Of a stretch of 64,000 nucleotides of DNA, positions 35,286-44,562 are shown one piece after another. Both the position numbers and the translations under genes were made by a program. Below the pieces are notes generated by a model that saw only the letters and a list, made by a program, of their open reading frames with translations, searched no databases and was not told the origin of the DNA. The DNA comes from Pseudooceanicola batsensis HTCC2597 (GTDB taxonomy: Bacteria > Pseudomonadota > Alphaproteobacteria > Rhodobacterales > Rhodobacteraceae): positions 1,705,739 through 1,769,738 of the forward strand of contig NZ_CH724131.1 in assembly GCF_000152725.1 (NCBI RefSeq), in the 5' to 3' direction. Every line of letters begins with the position of its first letter. The first letter of the stretch is position 1.

Positions 35286-36445
35286 TGGCCGACCGCTCCT
35301 ATCTCGACTGGCCCTTCCTGACGTCCCCCCACAAGGACCACGCCACCGCGCTGGACGACTGGGCCGGCACGCTCGGCCCGATCGATCATCACGACGCCGA
35401 CGCCACCTGCCGCTCTCTCGTGGCGCGGCTCGGCGCCGACGGCTGGCTGGAACCCACGGCCGTCGATCCCGCGACCCCCCAGCCGCTCGACGTCCGCACC
35501 CTGTGCCTCAGCCGCGAGACGCTGGCGCGGCATGACGGCCTGGCCGATTTCGCCTTCGCCATGCAGGGGCTGGGCACCGGGGCGCTCTCGCTCTTCGGAT
35601 CGCCCGACCAGCAGGCCGAATGGCTCCCCCTCACCCGCAAGGGCAAGGCGATCTCGGCCTTCGCCCTGACCGAACCGCAATCGGGCTCGGACGTGGCGAA
35701 TTCCACCATGACCGCCCGCGACGACGGCGACGCCTGGGTGCTGGATGGCGAGAAGACCTGGATCTCCAACGGCGGGATCGCCGATGTCTACACCCTCTTC
35801 GCCCGCACCGGCGAAGGCCCCGGCGCCAAGGGGCTCTCGGCTTTCATCCTGCCCGGCGACACCCCCGGGCTGGAGATCGCCGAGCGGCTCGACACCATCG
35901 CGCCGCATCCGCTGGCGACCCTGCGCTTCTCCGGCGCGCGCCTGCCGAAATCGGCGCTGATCGGCCAGCCGGGCCAGGGTTTCAGGATCGCCATGTCCGT
36001 GCTCGACGTGTTCCGCACCACCGTGGCGGCCGCCGCTCTCGGTTTTGCCCGCCGCGCCCTCGACGAGGCGACCGCCCGCGTGATGTCCCGCGAGGTGCAG
36101 GGCAAGCCGCTGGCCGACCTCCAGATGGTGCAGGCCCATATCGCCGAGATGGCGCTGCGCGTCGATGCCGCCGCCCTTCTCGTCTACCGCGCCGCCTGGA
36201 CCAAGGACAGCGGCGCGTCCCGCGTCAGCCGCGAGGCCGCGATGGCCAAGCTTTTTGCCACCGACGAGGCGCAGAAGGTCATCGACGCCGCCGTCCAGCT
36301 GCACGGCGGGGACGGCGTACGGTCCGGTAACACCGTGGAAAGGCTTTACCGCGAGATTAGGGCGCTTCGCATCTACGAGGGCGCGTCCGACGTCCAGAAA
36401 GTGATCATCGCCCGCCAGACGCTCGACGCAGCCATGGCGGGCTGA
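35285..36445 (+). CDS. Acyl-CoA dehydrogenase
   Basis: 386 residues from ATG 35285, overlapping the hydratase stop. FAD/CoA-binding motifs are [20 protein letters not shown] (about 122-141), the [11 protein letters not shown] segment, [20 protein letters not shown] and [15 protein letters not shown] at the C-terminus. It would oxidise an alicyclic or short-chain acyl-CoA and pass electrons to ETF. In context it probably acts on the ring-reduced or ring-opened CoA thioester of the anthranilate branch. It lies 43 bases before the CoA-ligase gene. Confidence 0.88.
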   Translation: MADRSYLDWPFLTSPHKDHATALDDWAGTLGPIDHHDADATCRSLVARLGADGWLEPTAVDPATPQPLDVRTLCLSRETLARHDGLADFAFAMQGLGTGALSLFGSPDQQAEWLPLTRKGKAISAFALTEPQSGSDVANSTMTARDDGDAWVLDGEKTWISNGGIADVYTLFARTGEGPGAKGLSAFILPGDTPGLEIAERLDTIAPHPLATLRFSGARLPKSALIGQPGQGFRIAMSVLDVFRTTVAAAALGFARRALDEATARVMSREVQGKPLADLQMVQAHIAEMALRVDAAALLVYRAAWTKDSGASRVSREAAMAKLFATDEAQKVIDAAVQLHGGDGVRSGNTVERLYREIRALRIYEGASDVQKVIIARQTLDAAMAG

Positions 36446-36488
36446 AGAACAGAAACCGGCACGAACCGGCACAAGGGAGACCGAACAC

Positions 36489-38132
36489 ATGACGGCGCAG
36501 AAAATCATCGACCTCGGCCCCTCGGCCCATGTCGATACCTTCACCCGCGACAACCTCCCGCCCGCCGATCAATGGCCCGACATCCTGCTCGACCGGTTCA
36601 ACTATCCCGAACGGATCAACGTGGGCGTCGAGCTGACCGACGCGATGGTCGAGCGCGGCTTCGGCGACCGCACCGCGCTCATCGGCAACGGCCGCCGCCG
36701 CACCTACAAGGAACTGGCCGACTGGACCAACCGGCTGGCCCACGCCATGGTGGCCGATCTCGGGATCAGGCCGGGCAACCGCGTGTTGATCCGGTCCGCC
36801 AACAACCCCGCCATGGTCGCCGTGTGGCTGGCCGCGACCAAGGCCGGCGCGGTCGTCGTGAACACCATGCCGCTGCTGCGCGCGGGCGAGCTGACGGCCA
36901 TCGTGGACAAGGCGAAGATCCAGTTCGCCTTCTGTGACACGCGGCTGATGGACGAGATGGCGACCTGTGCCAAGACCTCGGAATACCTCGAGAAGGTCGT
37001 GGGTTTCGACGGCACCTCGAACCACGACGCGGAACTCGACCGGCTGGCGCTGGAAAAGCCGGTGACCTTCGACGCGGTGGACACCGGCCGCGACGACGTG
37101 GCCCTGCTGGGCTTCACCTCCGGCACGACCGGCGCGCCCAAGGCAACGATGCACTTCCATCGCGACATCCTGATCATCGCCGATGGCTATGCGAAAGAGG
37201 TGCTGAACGTCACGCCCGAGGATGTCTTCGTCGGCTCCCCCCCGCTCGCCTTCACCTTCGGCCTGGGGGGGCTCGCCGTCTTCCCCCTGCGCTTCGGCGC
37301 AGCGGCCACGCTGCTCGAGAACGCCAGCCCGCCCAACATGATCGACATCATCCAGAAGTACAAAGCGACGGTCAGCTTCACCGCGCCGACCGCCTATCGC
37401 GTCATGCTGCGGGCGATGGACGAGGGCGCGGACCTCTCGTCCCTGCGCGCGGCCGTCTCGGCCGGCGAGACCCTGCCCGCCCCGATCTACGACGAATGGA
37501 TCGAGAAGACGGGCAAACCCATGCTCGACGGGATCGGCGCGACCGAGATGCTCCACATCTTCGTCACCAACCGTTTCGACGACCACCGCCCCGCCTGCAC
37601 CGGCAGGCCGGTCACGGGCTACGAGGCCCGGGTCGTGGACGACGAGGGCAACGACGTGCCCCCCGGCACCACCGGCCGCCTCGCCGTGCGGGGGCCGACG
37701 GGCTGCCGCTATCTCGCCGACGAACGGCAGGCGGGCTACGTGCTCGACGGCTGGAACATCACCGGCGATGCCTTCACCATGGACGAGGACGGCTATCTCC
37801 ACTTCGCCGCGCGCAACGACGACATGATCATCTCCTCGGGCTACAACATCGCCGGCCCCGAGGTCGAGGCCGCGCTCCTGTCGCACCCGGCGGTGGCGGA
37901 ATGTGCCGTCGTCGGCCAGCCCGACGAGGATCGCGGCAGCATCGTCGAGGCCCATGTCGTCGTGGCCGAGGGGCACACCGCCGGCGAAAAGCTGGTCAAG
38001 GCCCTGCAGGAACACGTCAAGGCGGTGATCGCGCCCTACAAGTACCCGCGCTCCGTCCGGTTCATCGACGCTTTGCCCAAGACCGAAACCGGCAAGGTCC
38101 AGCGCTTCCGCCTGAAACGCGCGCCCCGCTGA
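36489..38132 (+). CDS. 2-aminobenzoate-CoA ligase (benzoate-CoA ligase family)
   Basis: 547 residues of the ANL superfamily. Adenylation motifs are GFTSGTTGAPKATMHFHRD (about 200-218), the ATEML substrate/AMP motif (GIGATEMLHIF) and the C-terminal catalytic lysine in PKTETGKVQRFRLK. The ATEMLHIF element is characteristic of benzoate/2-aminobenzoate-CoA ligases rather than fatty-acid ligases. It converts anthranilate, CoA and ATP to anthraniloyl-CoA, the substrate of the bifunctional enzyme at 23984. Position after the dehydrogenase gene supports one operon marR-ech-acad-ligase. Benzoate or salicylate as substrate remains possible. Confidence 0.87.
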   Translation: MTAQKIIDLGPSAHVDTFTRDNLPPADQWPDILLDRFNYPERINVGVELTDAMVERGFGDRTALIGNGRRRTYKELADWTNRLAHAMVADLGIRPGNRVLIRSANNPAMVAVWLAATKAGAVVVNTMPLLRAGELTAIVDKAKIQFAFCDTRLMDEMATCAKTSEYLEKVVGFDGTSNHDAELDRLALEKPVTFDAVDTGRDDVALLGFTSGTTGAPKATMHFHRDILIIADGYAKEVLNVTPEDVFVGSPPLAFTFGLGGLAVFPLRFGAAATLLENASPPNMIDIIQKYKATVSFTAPTAYRVMLRAMDEGADLSSLRAAVSAGETLPAPIYDEWIEKTGKPMLDGIGATEMLHIFVTNRFDDHRPACTGRPVTGYEARVVDDEGNDVPPGTTGRLAVRGPTGCRYLADERQAGYVLDGWNITGDAFTMDEDGYLHFAARNDDMIISSGYNIAGPEVEAALLSHPAVAECAVVGQPDEDRGSIVEAHVVVAEGHTAGEKLVKALQEHVKAVIAPYKYPRSVRFIDALPKTETGKVQRFRLKRAPR

Positions 38133-38381
38133 AGACCCGCCGCCGCGCTCCGGTCACCCCTGCACCGGCCCTGCGCTCCCACTTCGAGCTCTCTCCGCAT
38201 CCGGCCTATCGCGACATCATGCTGCGCGAGGGGTTCCGGCAACCGCCGGTCGCAGCCGGTCTTCAACCCGAAGGTCGGGCCCGCAACGGCCTGACGGTGG
38301 CAACCGCGGAACTTCGCGGTATGGTCGCCGCCATCGAGAGAGACAATCGACACACGACATGACAGACAAGGACCCGAGCCA

Positions 38382-39140
38382 ATGAAGATCGCGAGATACA
38401 CGCACAACGACCAAATCGCCTGCGGGATGGTCGAAGGCGACACGCTGCGCCCGATAAGGGGCGACATCTTCGGCGATTTCTCGACCACCGAGGACAGGCT
38501 GCCGCTGTCCGACGTCGCCCTCCTGCCGCCGGTTGAGCCGGGCAAGCTGGTGTGCGTCGGGTTGAACTACAAGCGTCACGCCGAGGAATCCGGTGCCGCG
38601 ATCCCCGAAGAGCCGATGCTCTTCATGTGCGCCCCGTCCGCCGTCATCCCCGACGGCGGCACCATCCTGCTGGACAGCCAGGACGCCAGGATCGACTACG
38701 AGGCGGAAATCGCCATCGTGATCGGCAAGCAGGCCCGCAACCTGCCCGAGGCCGACGCCCGGTCCTGCATCTTCGGCTACACGATCTGCAACGACGTCTC
38801 GAACCGCGACTATCAGAAGAAGGACGGGCAGTTCACCCGGGCGAAGTCCTTCGACACCTACAAGCCCCTCGGCCCCTGGATCGAAACCGGGCTCGACCCG
38901 GACAACGCGGCAATATCGCTCCGCCAGAACGGCGAACTCCGGCAGCAGTCGAACACCAGCGACATGATCTTTTCGATCGACCGGATCGTGGCCTTCGTCT
39001 CGGGCATCATGACCCTGAACCCCGGCGACGTGATCATCACCGGCACGCCCGAAGGCGTGGGTCCCATGAGGTCCGGCGACCGCATCGAGATCGAAATCGA
39101 GGGCATCGGCACGCTCGCCAATTCCGTCGCCAACGCGTAG
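38382..39140 (+). CDS. Fumarylacetoacetate hydrolase family protein
   Basis: 252 residues. Metal-binding signatures are LVCVGLNYKRHAEESG, the acidic IDYEAEIAIVIGK (about 105-117) and the GYTICNDVSNRDYQKKDGQF block, then TSDMIFSIDRIVAF and a terminal GVGPMRSGDRIEIEI. The family cleaves or decarboxylates beta-keto or dienoic acids (fumarylpyruvate hydrolase, 2-hydroxyhepta-diene-dioate isomerase and others). Placed 250 bases after the CoA ligase, it may belong to the same catabolic region, but no gentisate or catechol dioxygenase is seen to supply a substrate. The gap before it contains inverted repeats but no gene. Confidence 0.85.
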   Translation: MKIARYTHNDQIACGMVEGDTLRPIRGDIFGDFSTTEDRLPLSDVALLPPVEPGKLVCVGLNYKRHAEESGAAIPEEPMLFMCAPSAVIPDGGTILLDSQDARIDYEAEIAIVIGKQARNLPEADARSCIFGYTICNDVSNRDYQKKDGQFTRAKSFDTYKPLGPWIETGLDPDNAAISLRQNGELRQQSNTSDMIFSIDRIVAFVSGIMTLNPGDVIITGTPEGVGPMRSGDRIEIEIEGIGTLANSVANA

Positions 39141-39314
39141 GCCAAGGCAGGCGCCCAAGCCCCCTGCGCCATGCCGCCCGCCCGGCGCATGGCGCGCCCC
39201 GGCAGCCGACCCTTCCGGCCGCGCGAGCGACGGCACCCCGCCTGCGCCTGTCGCCCGACCGCTTCCGTAAACGGCGCCACGCGCCGCGGGGCGGGGGACA
39301 GGCTGCCGGCAAAG

Positions 39315-39404
39315 TGGCGGAGGAGGTGGGATTCGAACCCACGGTACGCTTTCACGCACGCCGGTTTTCAAGACCGGTGCATTCGACCACTCTGCCACTC
39401 CTCC
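39315..39404 (-). tRNA. tRNA-Ser, anticodon UGA
   Basis: Read on the minus strand, the acceptor stem GGAGGAG pairs with CTCCTCC, followed by the discriminator G and an encoded CCA (39315-39317). The anticodon loop is CTTGAAAA with anticodon TGA. A long variable arm (GCGTGCGTGAAAGCGTACC region) and the T-loop GGTTCGAATCC are present, as in class II serine tRNAs. Intact by eye. Confidence 0.95.
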
Positions 39405-39595
39405 CGGTCGCGCCGGTCTAGCGGGACCCGGGCGATTCTGGAAGCGCGGATCGGGACCACGCGCCGCGGGGAAAAATCGCCGATCGCGGACGCCAGACTT
39501 TTCACGGCACGCCGCAAGGGGTAGACTGCGCCAAAACAAAGGGCAGGGCCGGAACTCCGGCCGCGCGGCTCGGCCGTGCAGGAAAGGGGCGAAGA

Positions 39596-40648
39596 ATGGC
39601 GTTCGGGAAATGGATCACCGGCGGGCCGCGGCACCGGCTTGTGGCGGGCGTATGCGCGGCCGCGCTGCTGGCGGGCTGCGCCGAGGATGGCGGGCAGCTC
39701 TTTCAGTCCTCCGGTGCGGCGGCGACCACCGCGGGCGGATCGACCCGCCTGGTGGAACGCGATGTCGAGGCGCCCGAGGTCTTCCAGGAATCCGAGGCCG
39801 GGCTCTGGGACGGGCGCCCCTCGCTCGGCGGTGTCTGGGTCGCGCACCCGGCGGTGACGGAACCCGAACGCGCCCTGATCCGCAACACCGCGAATAACAA
39901 GTTCGTCATCGGCGCGCTGTTCAAACCCTCGGTCGAACGCTCGGGCCCGCGCTTCCAGGTCTCCTCGGACGCGGCCGAGGCGCTCGGCATGCTGGCCGGG
40001 CAGCCGGTGAACCTCAACGTCACCGCCCTGCGCCGCGAAGAGGTGCCGACAGCGCCATCCGCGGCCCCTGCCCCGGAGCAGGCCGACACGGCCGAGGCTG
40101 CCGATCCGGGCGAAACCATGCCCGCCCCCGAGGCGGTCGAGACGGCGACGCTCGATCCCGTGGCGGGCGCCGCGGCGGCGCTCGACCGGGCCGAGGATGC
40201 GGGGCAAGCGGCTGAAACGGTGGGCGAAACCGCCGTCGATGCCGCCGCTCCCGAAGCGCCGAGGAAAAAGCGCCGCTGGTTCTGGCAGAAGAAGGAGCCC
40301 GAGGTCGCCACCACCGCCGCGCCCCCCGCCCCTGCGGCTGCACCCGCAGCGCCCGAGGCCGCCGCCGCCCCCGCGGCGGCCACCCCCGCACCCGCCCCGA
40401 GGCCGGTGTCGCGGCTCGACAAGCCCTATCTGCAGATCGGCATCTTCAGCGTCGAGCGGAACGCCCGCAACACCGCCGTCGCCATGCGCCAGGCCGGGAT
40501 GATCCCGACGGTTCTCGAACAGTCCTCGCAGGGCAAGACCTTCTGGCGAGTCATCGTCGGCCCCGCTACAACATCGGACGAACGCGCCGCGCTGCTCGAC
40601 AAGATCAAGGCGGCCGGTTTCACGGATGCCTACGCGGTGACGAACTGA
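39596..40648 (+). CDS. SPOR-domain lipoprotein
   Basis: 350 residues. An N-terminal lipoprotein signal ends in LLAGC (Cys about 27). The middle (about 150-285) is rich in Ala, Pro and Glu with a basic patch (KKRRWFWQKKEPE). Residues about 275-350 are a SPOR domain (YLQIGIFSVERNARNTAVAM, then FWRVIVGPATTSDERAALLD), which binds denuded septal peptidoglycan. It is probably anchored in the outer membrane and acts at the division site. The neighbouring D,D-carboxypeptidase gene 50 bases downstream fits a peptidoglycan role. Confidence 0.85.
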   Translation: MAFGKWITGGPRHRLVAGVCAAALLAGCAEDGGQLFQSSGAAATTAGGSTRLVERDVEAPEVFQESEAGLWDGRPSLGGVWVAHPAVTEPERALIRNTANNKFVIGALFKPSVERSGPRFQVSSDAAEALGMLAGQPVNLNVTALRREEVPTAPSAAPAPEQADTAEAADPGETMPAPEAVETATLDPVAGAAAALDRAEDAGQAAETVGETAVDAAAPEAPRKKRRWFWQKKEPEVATTAAPPAPAAAPAAPEAAAAPAAATPAPAPRPVSRLDKPYLQIGIFSVERNARNTAVAMRQAGMIPTVLEQSSQGKTFWRVIVGPATTSDERAALLDKIKAAGFTDAYAVTN

Positions 40649-40697
40649 CGGAGCCTTCCGTCCGGCGCGTCACCCGACACTGCCTGAAGGAGAAAGG

Positions 40698-41927
40698 ATG
40701 ACGCGCATGCCCCGCACCTCCGCACGCCTGATCCGGACCGTCAAAGGTCTCGCCCTCGGCCTGATCCTGCTGGCCGCCGCGCCCGCCACGGCCTTCGACA
40801 CGCAGGCCCGTGCCGCCTATGTCATGGACCTGACCACCCGGACCGTGCTGCTGGACAAGAACGCCGACATGCCCCTGCCGCCTGCCTCGATGTCCAAGCT
40901 GATGACGCTCTACATCGCGTTCGAGGCGTTGCGCGACGGCCGGCTGCGGCTCGACGAGGAACTGCCCGTCTCGTCGCATGCGATGAGCTACGGCGGCTCG
41001 ACCATGTTCCTCGACACCACCGACCGCGTGAAGGTCGAGGACCTGCTCAGGGGCATCATCGTGCTGTCCGGCAACGACGCCTGCGTCGTCCTTGCCGAGG
41101 CTCTGTCGCCCGACGGAACCGAGGCCGGGTTCGCCCGCTACATGACACAGCGCGCGCAGAAGATGGGGATGACCAACTCGACCTTCGCCAATTCCAACGG
41201 CTGGCCGGCCGCCGGTCACCGCATGTCGATGCGCGACCTGGCGCTGCTCGCAGCGCGCCTGATCGAGGATTTCCCGAATTTCTACCCGCTCTTCGCGGAA
41301 CGGACCTTCGCCTTCGACGGCCGCGCCCCGCAGAACAACACCAACCGCAATCCGCTGCTGGGGCTGGGGATCGGGGCGGACGGGCTCAAGACCGGCCACA
41401 CCGAAGAGGCCGGCTATGGCCTCGTGGGGTCCGCCAAGCAGGGCGACCGGCGCGTGATCTTCGCCCTGTCGGGCCTGCCGACCACCGCGGCGCGGGCACA
41501 GGAATCCGAGGCGATCATCAACTGGGCCTTCCGCCAGTTCACCCAGAAATCCCTGCTCAAGGCCGGCGAGACGGTGACCAAGGCCACCGTGCACATGGGC
41601 GACGTGCCGACCGTCTCGCTCACCACCGAGGACGACCTGACCGCGCTCCTGCCCGTGCTCGCCGGAGACGAGATCCCGGCCGAGGTGGTCTACAACGGCC
41701 CGATCAGCGCACCCGTCGCCCTGGGACAGCCGGTGGCCGAACTGATCCTCTCGCCCGAGGGCCTGCCCGAGACCCGCGTGCCGCTGGTCGCCGGCGAGGC
41801 GGTGCGCAAGGGGGGGTTCATGGTCACCGTGACCACCGCGCTCGACCACCTGCTGACAGAGATCGGCGGCGGCAAGCCCTCGGACACGCCCCCCGCCGAG
41901 GTCGAGGCGGAGGAGGCGAACTCTTGA
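40698..41927 (+). CDS. D-alanyl-D-alanine carboxypeptidase (DacA/PBP5-type)
   Basis: 409 residues. A signal peptide (about 1-32, ending ATAFD) exports it. The active-site SMSK (Ser64, Lys67), SGNDAC (about 122) and KTG in GLKTGHTEEAGYG (about 235) form the complete S11 peptidase triad of motifs. A beta-rich C-terminal domain follows, and residues near 360-395 could form an amphipathic membrane anchor. It removes the terminal D-Ala of peptidoglycan stem peptides in the periplasm. Its stop overlaps the tmk start. Confidence 0.92.
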   Translation: MTRMPRTSARLIRTVKGLALGLILLAAAPATAFDTQARAAYVMDLTTRTVLLDKNADMPLPPASMSKLMTLYIAFEALRDGRLRLDEELPVSSHAMSYGGSTMFLDTTDRVKVEDLLRGIIVLSGNDACVVLAEALSPDGTEAGFARYMTQRAQKMGMTNSTFANSNGWPAAGHRMSMRDLALLAARLIEDFPNFYPLFAERTFAFDGRAPQNNTNRNPLLGLGIGADGLKTGHTEEAGYGLVGSAKQGDRRVIFALSGLPTTAARAQESEAIINWAFRQFTQKSLLKAGETVTKATVHMGDVPTVSLTTEDDLTALLPVLAGDEIPAEVVYNGPISAPVALGQPVAELILSPEGLPETRVPLVAGEAVRKGGFMVTVTTALDHLLTEIGGGKPSDTPPAEVEAEEANS

Positions 41928-42577
41928 GCGACGGGACCGGGCGGCGCGGGCTGTTCCTCAGCTTCGAGGGGATCGACGGCTCGGGCAAGTCCACCCAGGC
42001 CCGGATGCTGGCCGAGGCGCTGCGGGCCGAGGGGCGCGACGTCGTCCTGACCCGCGAGCCGGGCGGCAGCCCGGGGGCCGAGGAGATCCGGGCGCTCGTC
42101 CTGCAGGGCGATCCCGACCGCTGGTCCGCCGCGACCGAGATACTGCTCTTCACCGCCGCCCGCCGCGATCATCTGGAACGCACCATCCGGCCCGCGCTCG
42201 ACCGCGGGGCCGTGGTGATCTGCGACCGCTTTGCCGACAGTACCCGGATGTACCAGGGGCTCAGCCGGGGCGACCTGCGGCGCACGGTCGACGACCTGCA
42301 CGCGCTGATGATCGGGATCGAACCCGACCTCACCCTTCTCATCGACATGGACCCCGAGGTCGGCCTCTCGCGCGCAAAGGGGCGGCAGGGGATCGAAGAG
42401 AGGTTCGAGGACTTCGGCGCCGGCCTGCAAGCGAGGATGCGCACCGGGTTTCTCGACCTTGCGCGGGAATTTCCCGCCCGGTTCCGCGTGATCGACGGCG
42501 CCCGCCCGGAAGGGACCGTCGCGGCCGATGTGCTGACGGCGGCGCGCACCGCCCTGTCCGAGGGCGAAACCGCATGA
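41924..42577 (+). CDS. tmk: Thymidylate kinase
   Basis: 217 residues from TTG 41924, which overlaps the dac stop (TTGA) and has GAGG upstream. The P-loop is FEGIDGSGKSTQ (about 14-25), the DR(F/Y/H) motif is ICDRFADSTRMYQG (about 98-111) and the lid region contains RAKGRQG with catalytic Arg residues. It phosphorylates dTMP to dTDP. It is coupled to holB by a 4-base overlap, an order common in bacteria. Confidence 0.93.
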   Translation: MSDGTGRRGLFLSFEGIDGSGKSTQARMLAEALRAEGRDVVLTREPGGSPGAEEIRALVLQGDPDRWSAATEILLFTAARRDHLERTIRPALDRGAVVICDRFADSTRMYQGLSRGDLRRTVDDLHALMIGIEPDLTLLIDMDPEVGLSRAKGRQGIEERFEDFGAGLQARMRTGFLDLAREFPARFRVIDGARPEGTVAADVLTAARTALSEGETA

Positions 42578-43734
42578 GCGAGGCGGAGCTTCCCGAACCC
42601 GACCGGATCGAAGGCGCGCCCCACCCGCGCGAGACCCCCCGCCTGATCGGTCAGGACGCCGCCGAGGCGGCCTTTCTCACCGCCTTCACCTCGGGCCGGC
42701 TGCACCACGGCTGGCTGATCACGGGGCCGCGCGGCGTCGGCAAGGCGACGCTCGCCTGGCGCATCGCCCGGTTCCTGCTGGCTACCCCCGATCCCGGCGA
42801 CGACGGCCTCTTCGGCGCGCCCCACCCGCCCGCATCGCTGGATATCGCGGCCGAGCATCCGGTGGCGCGGCGGATGCTTTCGGGCGCAGAGCCGGGGCTC
42901 TTCGTCCTGCGGCGCGGCGGCGCCGGATCGACCGACAAAGAGCGGGAAAAGAACCTGCGCGACGGCAAGTTCTCGAAGGTGATCCGGGTCGAGGACGCGC
43001 GCCCGCTCAAGGCCTTCTTCTCGCTCTCCTCGGTCGATGGGGGCCGCCGGGTCGTCATCATCGACGCGGCCGACGACCTGAACCCCAACGCGGCCAACGC
43101 CATCCTCAAGCTGCTCGAAGAGCCACCGGCGCGCACGGTCCTGCTGCTGATCGCGCACCAGCCCTCGCGCCTCCTGCCGACGATCCGGTCCCGCTGTCGC
43201 GAACTGCGCCTCGCGCCGCTGCCGCCACCGGCCATCGCCGAGGCGCTCGATCAGGCCGAGATCGCGACGGGCGCCGCCCCCGAGGCGCTGGCCGAGCTTG
43301 CCGGCGGCTCGGTCGGAGAGGCGGTCCGCCTCGTCGCGCTGGACGGGCTGGCCACCTATCACAACCTCGTCGCCCTGCTGGGCACTATGCCCCGGTTCGA
43401 CGCCGCCCGCGCCCAGGCCCTGGCCGACATGGCGGCGGCGCGCGGCGGCGAAGAGCGGCGCGCCCTGCTTTTCCACCTGATCGACCTGGCGCTGTCGCGA
43501 CTGGCGCGGACGGGCGCGACGGGCCGCCCCCCCGCCGTCGAGGCCGCGCCGGACGAGGCCGCGATCTTGGCCCGGCTGGCCCCCTCGCCCGCCGCGGGAC
43601 GGGCCTGGGCACAGGCGGCGGAAGAGATCGGCGCGCGGCTCCGCCACGGCGAGGCGGTCAACCTTGACCCTGCCGCGCTGATCCTTGATACCGTCTTCAA
43701 ACTTCAGAGCATCGCGGGCGGTCAGGCCGCCTGA
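42574..43734 (+). CDS. holB: DNA polymerase III delta-prime subunit
   Basis: 386 residues. AAA+ clamp-loader features are LITGPRGVGKATLAWRIARF (about 50-69), VVIIDAADDLNPNAANAILK (about 155) and LEEPPARTVLLLIAHQPSRLLPTIRSRC (shown in part; sensor and SRC motif). It is the stationary subunit of the gamma complex that loads the beta clamp. It lies between tmk and tatD, a standard neighbourhood. Insertions between about 85 and 130 are longer than in E. coli, as is usual in alphaproteobacteria. Confidence 0.92.
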   Translation: MSEAELPEPDRIEGAPHPRETPRLIGQDAAEAAFLTAFTSGRLHHGWLITGPRGVGKATLAWRIARFLLATPDPGDDGLFGAPHPPASLDIAAEHPVARRMLSGAEPGLFVLRRGGAGSTDKEREKNLRDGKFSKVIRVEDARPLKAFFSLSSVDGGRRVVIIDAADDLNPNAANAILKLLEEPPARTVLLLIAHQPSRLLPTIRSRCRELRLAPLPPPAIAEALDQAEIATGAAPEALAELAGGSVGEAVRLVALDGLATYHNLVALLGTMPRFDAARAQALADMAAARGGEERRALLFHLIDLALSRLARTGATGRPPAVEAAPDEAAILARLAPSPAAGRAWAQAAEEIGARLRHGEAVNLDPAALILDTVFKLQSIAGGQAA

Positions 43735-43746
43735 TTTCAGGGCCCT

Positions 43747-44562
43747 ATGACCTCCCAGACCGTTCAGATCACCGACAGCCACTGCCATCTCGACTTTCCC
43801 GATTTCGACGACGAGCGCGACGCGGTGATCGCCCGCGCGATCGAGGCCGGGGTCGGCCGCATGGTCACCATCTGCACCAAGCTGCCCTCGCTGCCCAAGG
43901 TGCAGGCCATCTCCGAGGCGCATCCCGAGGTGTTCCACGCCTTCGGCGTACACCCGATGTCGGCGGCCGAGCACGAGCCCGTGACCGTGGATCAGCTGGT
44001 CGGGATCGCGAAGCACCCCAAGCTGGTCGGCATCGGGGAAAGCGGGCTCGACTATCACTACACCGCCGAAAGCGCCGGGGTGCAGCAGGCCTCTCTCCGC
44101 GTCCATTGCGCGGCCGCGGCCGAGACCGGGCTGCCCCTGATCATCCACGCCCGCGCGGCCGATGACGACATGGCCCGCATCCTGGCCGAGGAACATGCCA
44201 ACGCGCCCTTTTCCTGCGTGATGCACTGCTTTTCCTCGGGAGCGGACCTTGCCAGGTCCGCGCTCGACCTGGGGTTCTACCTGTCCATGTCCGGCATCGC
44301 CGCCTTCCCCAAGTCGCAGGAGCTGCGCGACATCTTCGCCGCCGCGCCCCTCGACCGGATCCTGGTCGAGACCGACAGCCCCTATCTCGCCCCCCCGCCG
44401 CACCGGGGCAAGCGGAACGAACCGGCCTATACCGCCCATACCGCCAGGGTCGGGGCCGAGGTCTTCGGCCTGTCCTACCCGGACTTCGCCGCCGCGACCC
44501 AGGCGAATTTCGACCGTCTGTTCCAGAAGGCGGTGCAATGGCAGGAGGCGCAGGCCGCCTGA
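43747..44562 (+). CDS. TatD-family metal-dependent hydrolase
   Basis: 271 residues. The metal ligands are seen in DSHCHLDFP (about 10-18), the GIGESGLDYH segment with Glu and Asp, LIIHARAAD, VMHCFSSG and ETDSPYLAPPPHRGKRNEP near the C-terminus. TatD/YcfH proteins are 3'-5' DNA exonucleases or deacylases. It follows holB by 12 bases, and its stop is fused to the start of the next gene (TGATG). Confidence 0.92.
   Translation: MTSQTVQITDSHCHLDFPDFDDERDAVIARAIEAGVGRMVTICTKLPSLPKVQAISEAHPEVFHAFGVHPMSAAEHEPVTVDQLVGIAKHPKLVGIGESGLDYHYTAESAGVQQASLRVHCAAAAETGLPLIIHARAADDDMARILAEEHANAPFSCVMHCFSSGADLARSALDLGFYLSMSGIAAFPKSQELRDIFAAAPLDRILVETDSPYLAPPPHRGKRNEPAYTAHTARVGAEVFGLSYPDFAAATQANFDRLFQKAVQWQEAQAA

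Noticed and set aside
38133-38381. Possible coding sequence between the CoA ligase and the FAH gene
   Set aside because: The open frame has no motif or ribosome-binding site and is a continuation of a shadow frame; several inverted repeats suggest a regulatory or non-coding stretch.
23984-39140. A gentisate pathway (salicylyl-CoA hydroxylase, thioesterase, FAH hydrolase)
   Set aside because: No gentisate 1,2-dioxygenase or maleylpyruvate isomerase is seen; the cupin is too small for the former. TDO, formamidase and kynureninase favour anthranilate.
42169-44538. A 789-codon minus-strand frame
   Set aside because: It is antisense to tmk, holB and tatD, which are all well supported.
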